DNA of 64,000 bases, taken from the NCBI GenBank assembly GCA_947502495.1, contig CANNAC010000004.1, forward strand, positions 1 through 64,000, written 5' to 3'. The position numbers and the translations under genes were made by a program. The notes beneath the pieces are model-generated. The model was not told the DNA's origin and ran no database searches. It worked only from the letters and a program-made list of their open reading frames with translations. Of this stretch, positions 60,950 to 64,000 are shown piece after piece. Source of the stretch: an uncultured Flavobacteriaceae bacterium. GTDB taxonomy: Bacteria; Bacteroidota; Bacteroidia; Flavobacteriales; Flavobacteriaceae. How positions within the stretch are numbered: position 1 is the first letter of the stretch; each line of letters begins with the position of its first letter.

Positions 60950-61303
60950 TTATTTAAATTCTATAATTTCGGCAGACATGGTTGCATTGATTCTTTTTTT
61001 AGTTTCAATAATATCAATAGTCACATTAACTAAAGTTCTACTACCAGTTAATTCTGCACCTGCAGCTTTTGCATTTTCTAGTAATTTTGCTTTGGCTTGC
61101 GCAATAATACCTTCTTTGTTTGTAATATTTCCAGTTTTAATTTTTGTGGTAGCAGTTCCTGTAAAACTCCCAATTACATTAAAGTTGGAACTAGATAATA
61201 CCGTTTGGGTTTGGTTTAATTGGTTGTAACCACCAACATGCAAACTGGTTCTGCAAGAAGCAAATAGGGTGATCATAGCAAAGGATAAAATAATTTTTTT
61301 CAT
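60950..61303 (-). CDS. small lipoprotein, DUF6567-like
   Basis: The 117-residue protein has a lipoprotein signal (AMITLFASCRTS). The mature start SLHVGGYNQLNQTQTVLSSSNFNVI and the helix IIAQAKAKLLENAKAAGAELTGSRTLVNVTID resemble DUF6567 proteins. The function is unknown. It stands alone with its own terminator. Confidence 0.65.
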   Translation of the reverse strand: MKKIILSFAMITLFASCRTSLHVGGYNQLNQTQTVLSSSNFNVIGSFTGTATTKIKTGNITNKEGIIAQAKAKLLENAKAAGAELTGSRTLVNVTIDIIETKKRINATMSAEIIEFK

Positions 61304-61380
61304 GTAGTATAGATTTAGGTTCTGCCTAATTTTAGGTCTTTTTTGTGTTCTGAAATTAAGGATAATTTAATAAGAAAACG

Positions 61381-61440
61381 AAGTTACAACAGTCCCTTTA
61401 TTCTATTTTACGGTTTCCCATAATGGGAAAATATAAGGCA
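61381..61440 (-). other. GAAA-loop hairpin motif, copy 3
   Basis: The minus strand reads TTATGG-GAAA-CCGTAA (61423-61408), then AAAGGGACTGTTGTAACTT. As with copy 2 it follows a terminator through TTTTTTATGCCTT. Confidence 0.6.
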
Positions 61441-61441
61441 T

Positions 61442-61470
61442 AAAAAAAGCCCCTTAAAAGGAGCTTTTTT
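61442..61470 (-). terminator. intrinsic terminator after T9SS type A protein gene
   Basis: AAAGCCCCTT / AAGGAGCTTT (one mismatch) with a run of T on the minus strand. Confidence 0.75.
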
Positions 61471-61498
61471 ATAGTAAATGAACCGAATGGCTTACTGC

Positions 61499-62347
61499 TT
61501 AATTTTTTATGAATTTTTTGACAATGCCATTTTCAAAATGAAGAAAGTATAATCCGTTAGCAAAGTTTTGAATATCAATCTCTGTATTTTTGGTTGCGTT
61601 TCCTTGTGTTATTTTATTTCCAAGAATATCATAAATAGAATACGTCGTCTCGGTATTTAAGTCCGAGATTTTTATAGATTTTGAAGATGGGTTTGGGTAC
61701 ACTTGAATTTGTGATGCCAAGATATTGTTGTCTACAGATAACGTGTTTTCTGGAGCCCATGAAAATGCATCTAATGCCATATAATCTAAATTACCAGTAC
61801 TTGTAAATACCAATTGGTCTATTCGTGTTTGGGTATAATTTGCAGCACCTTCTGTAGCAAAATCGATAAACGTAAATCCGTTGTTTACTCCAAAGTTTGC
61901 AGGATCGTTAAAGCCATTAGTTTTTGTAATGGTGTATTGTAAAATACCAGATTTATAACCTTCTAAAGTTAAGGTTCCAGTATGTGCTGTAATGGATGCT
62001 GTAGAACAAAATAAATATAACGAGGTTACACCAATTTCGGTACCACCAGTAGAAATGGTAAAGCTGCTTCCGTTATTGGTTCCATTGGTGTTTACAGGGT
62101 CACTGTTATCAATAAATTTATTGTCTGCCGCAGTACCGTTCCAACCACAACCTACGCAGTTGTCTTCCGTGGTATTTCCATTATCACTAAATCCATCAGT
62201 AAATACATTATAGTTTTCACCAAAGGAACTGGAAATACTAAAAGATTGTGATCCATCTGTAAATGTTAGCGAACCTGGTGCTTCATCTTCAAAAGTCTCT
62301 ACAGATTGTGCAAAAGTGAATGCTGCGTTAAAGCATAAAATGCTCAT
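61499..62347 (-). CDS. secreted protein with T9SS type A sorting domain
   Basis: About 282 residues. The C-terminal 75 residues are a type A T9SS sorting domain (IQVYPNPSSKSIKIS, YSIYDILGNKI, ANGLYFLHFENGIVKKFIKN in part). The middle is a beta-rich domain opening VETFEDEAPGSLTFTDG, like DUF4886/PEP-CTERM-type adhesion modules but not firmly assigned. The signal peptide seems to start further upstream: in frame before the ATG lie codons for KKNYISKLLL, but no ATG/GTG/TTG precedes them, only ATA (62380) or ATT (62383). Either a non-standard start is used or the start is mutated. Confidence 0.82.
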   Translation of the reverse strand: MSILCFNAAFTFAQSVETFEDEAPGSLTFTDGSQSFSISSSFGENYNVFTDGFSDNGNTTEDNCVGCGWNGTAADNKFIDNSDPVNTNGTNNGSSFTISTGGTEIGVTSLYLFCSTASITAHTGTLTLEGYKSGILQYTITKTNGFNDPANFGVNNGFTFIDFATEGAANYTQTRIDQLVFTSTGNLDYMALDAFSWAPENTLSVDNNILASQIQVYPNPSSKSIKISDLNTETTYSIYDILGNKITQGNATKNTEIDIQNFANGLYFLHFENGIVKKFIKN

Positions 62348-62765
62348 TAATAATAATTTTGAAATGTAGTTTTTTTTTATAATTGTAATTTATTTGAGGT
62401 TTAATAATAGGGTTTGTTAATGCTTAGGAGGGAAGTGGTTTTATTACCACGATGCAAAGCTACTCGTTTTTTATTAAAATAACTACAGGAATTTTTACGT
62501 GTTTTGTTTGTGATAAGTATGTTGTGTTGCATACTAATCGGTTGTTATGCTATGTTTTAAAGTGTTTTTATTGAAGGGAGATTGTGCTGTTGTTTCAAAG
62601 GTTTAACTTCCCTAATCGATTGTGTTTTTTAAGTGCTAAAAGAAATGCATCCTCCGTAATGTGTACATACTGTAGTATCTATTTGGGAGCCCCGTTTTAT
62701 AATCGCCAATATGCCTTAGAATCACCCAATAAAGCATCCGTTATTTTATAGTATGATTTTCTTTT
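62348..62765. other. intergenic region with a minus-strand -7 box
   Basis: No gene found in 418 bp. A minus-strand TAGCTTTG (62455-62462) fits TAnnTTTG and would start a transcript with a leader of about 100 bases into the T9SS type A gene. Nothing else is recognised. Confidence 0.4.
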
Positions 62766-63134
62766 CTATAAAAGGGACTCTACATTAGAGTTAATAATTA
62801 GCTGCCATAGTAAAGCTGCCCAAAGCCAAAGAATAGCTATGTAAACGATGCAAAGTACTAGTTTGGAGTTTGTTATTTTTTGAAGAAAATGCCAAGCAAT
62901 TCCGCCAAAAATAAAACCGAAAGACCAAGCCATTCCTGCTCCAATAATTGCGGGCCAAACCCAATCTCCAGTCCAATCATTAAGATCTGGATAGGCACTA
63001 AAAAGAAAAGAAACTAAATAATAAAGTACAAAGCCCAAAAGGCCCATGCTTAGTAATCCTAAAGCTGCTGTTAAAAAAAAAGCAAGTATAGAAAACTTTG
63101 TAGTGTAGCTGAGGGATTTCCAACGTTGGATCAT
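62766..63134 (-). CDS. small integral membrane protein, unknown
   Basis: The 122-residue protein has three clear hydrophobic segments (residues about 14-46, 62-82, 92-115), with aromatic/acidic DLNDWTGDWVWP between the first two. No family recognised. It begins 1 base after the stop of the phosphatase-family gene, so both are probably co-transcribed. Confidence 0.65.
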   Translation of the reverse strand: MIQRWKSLSYTTKFSILAFFLTAALGLLSMGLLGFVLYYLVSFLFSAYPDLNDWTGDWVWPAIIGAGMAWSFGFIFGGIAWHFLQKITNSKLVLCIVYIAILWLWAALLWQLIINSNVESLL

Positions 63135-63135
63135 A

Positions 63136-64000
63136 CTATTTTAATTTAAATCGCATGGCTACAGGCAAATGGTCTGATGCCTGTTCCAATTGTTGTAATA
63201 CCTTTCCGTCTAAGTAATCAATCGTGTTTTTTGTGTAAAAAATATAATCGATACGTACCTCTGGTTTTTCGGAGTTAAAAGTAAATGCATAATCGGTATT
63301 GGTAAATGCGGCATTCCCAATACTGTTATTTTGTAATACTTTTTGAATCACTGCATTTTCGTCATTGGCATCACTATTAAAATCACCTAATAGAATAGTA
63401 GGATTTGTAGCAGCGTAGGTATGAAATAAATCCATAACGACATGAAACTGGTTTTTCCGTGTTTGTTTATCAAAAGCTTCTAAATGCACATTAATAACAA
63501 CCACTTCTTTATCTTCTATTTGTACTTTTACTACTTGTGCTAAACGGTCTATATAAAAAGCATCGCGATAAAACGGACTCGTTTTTACGCGTTCTAATAC
63601 CATTCTCTCTTGGCTATTTATCGGGTATTTACTCAATATGGATTGCCCAGAAAGTACTTTGCCAAAGTGCATAGCAGGTGGCCAATATGGAAAAGGTACA
63701 TAGGTTTCGTCCCAGTTTACCGTTTCGGCTTCATAGGTGTAACCCAAAGTTGCTATTTCATTATGCTGGTGAATGTGATACGATCTAGATGCATCATAAT
63801 CAATTTCTTGGAAAGCAATAATATCTGGATTAACACTTTTAAATTCTTTTAATACCTTTTTTAAATTGGCATCGAATAGCGATTTTGGTTTTTCAACGGC
63901 AAGATTATTAGTCATACCACTCAAATAACCAATGTTATAGGTGACAATACTATAAATAGAATCTGTATCTGTAACCGAATGAAAAGAATTTACTTCTAAT
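63136..64000 (-). CDS. endonuclease/exonuclease/phosphatase family protein (5' end outside window)
   Basis: The frame is open to base 64000 and continues past the window; the visible part includes YSIVTYNIGYLSGMTNNL upstream of any ATG. EEP-fold motifs are present: IIAFQEIDYD (catalytic Glu), VVINVHLEAFD, TILLGDFNSDAND (Asp/Asn), IDYIFYTKN and QASDHLPVAMRF (catalytic His at the C terminus). The family includes DNases, phosphodiesterases and inositol/sphingolipid phosphatases; the specific substrate is not predictable. Confidence 0.88.
   Translation of the reverse strand, partial: LEVNSFHSVTDTDSIYSIVTYNIGYLSGMTNNLAVEKPKSLFDANLKKVLKEFKSVNPDIIAFQEIDYDASRSYHIHQHNEIATLGYTYEAETVNWDETYVPFPYWPPAMHFGKVLSGQSILSKYPINSQERMVLERVKTSPFYRDAFYIDRLAQVVKVQIEDKEVVVINVHLEAFDKQTRKNQFHVVMDLFHTYAATNPTILLGDFNSDANDENAVIQKVLQNNSIGNAAFTNTDYAFTFNSEKPEVRIDYIFYTKNTIDYLDGKVLQQLEQASDHLPVAMRFKLK

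Overview
The window is chromosomal DNA of a member of the Bacteroidota, almost certainly Flavobacteriaceae. The support is type IX secretion (T9SS) sorting domains of types A and B, a Rho with a long disordered insert, a DoxX-type BT_3928 family protein, DUF4293/DUF1599/DUF4369/DUF3667 proteins, AT-rich DNA with non-Shine-Dalgarno leaders, and promoters of the form TTG-N19-TATATTTG in front of both tRNA genes. Most of it is ordinary core genome; the unusual parts are the left end and about 55.5-61.5 kb.

Layout. 1-11.8 kb holds two adjacent paralogous giant T9SS type B surface proteins built of an exact 77-residue repeat (19 units in the first, which is cut by the window edge, and 20 in the second). 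11.9-16.7 kb: FadL-type outer-membrane protein, low-complexity lipoprotein, proS, tRNA-Glu(TTC), rpsT. 17-22.6 kb: rho, DUF4293, a phosphoesterase, truA and an overlapping ABC exporter. 22.6-25.7 kb (minus): folP, lipoprotein, cdaA (c-di-AMP synthase) and a DUF3667 gene broken at a homopolymer. 26-31.9 kb: DUF1599, BT_3928-type protein, DinB, peptide-type ABC permease, TlpA-like protein, tpiA, methyltransferase. 32.2-35.7 kb: prmA, clpS, idi, queD-like, manA, a small helical protein, tRNA-Thr(TGT). 35.8-36.2 kb is a tandem array that repeats the 3' end of that tRNA plus its terminator. 36.3-55.4 kb contains secreted and lipoproteins, an AlkB homologue, a VanX-type dipeptidase, DUF885 hydrolase, an ECF sigma factor with a candidate anti-sigma protein, a DEAD-box helicase, a FUSC transporter, MiaE and an S15-type dipeptidyl-peptidase.

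55.5-59.2 kb looks like a short integron-type cassette array with no integrase in view. Three minus-strand genes (a 53-residue Cys-rich protein, a RloC/PrrC-like ATPase with a zinc-hook CxxC and a candidate Arg-Glu-His nuclease triad, and an unknown 271-residue protein) are separated by attC-like hairpins. For two of them the GTT-start and the AAC-end of the presumed cassette are perfect 10-11 bp complements, the relation expected of integron cassettes. This is the best candidate for an undescribed (defence-type) system. Next to it, 59.3-61.5 kb carries three copies of a small hairpin motif with a GAAA loop and one supporting wobble/Watson-Crick change.

Repeats are a second theme: 105-bp elements with terminal inverted repeats, half-elements of the same family elsewhere, short ATTCCTGC/GCAGGAAT palindromes, and several structured intergenic stretches including two candidate small RNAs. 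The right edge cuts the 5' end of an endonuclease/exonuclease/phosphatase family gene.
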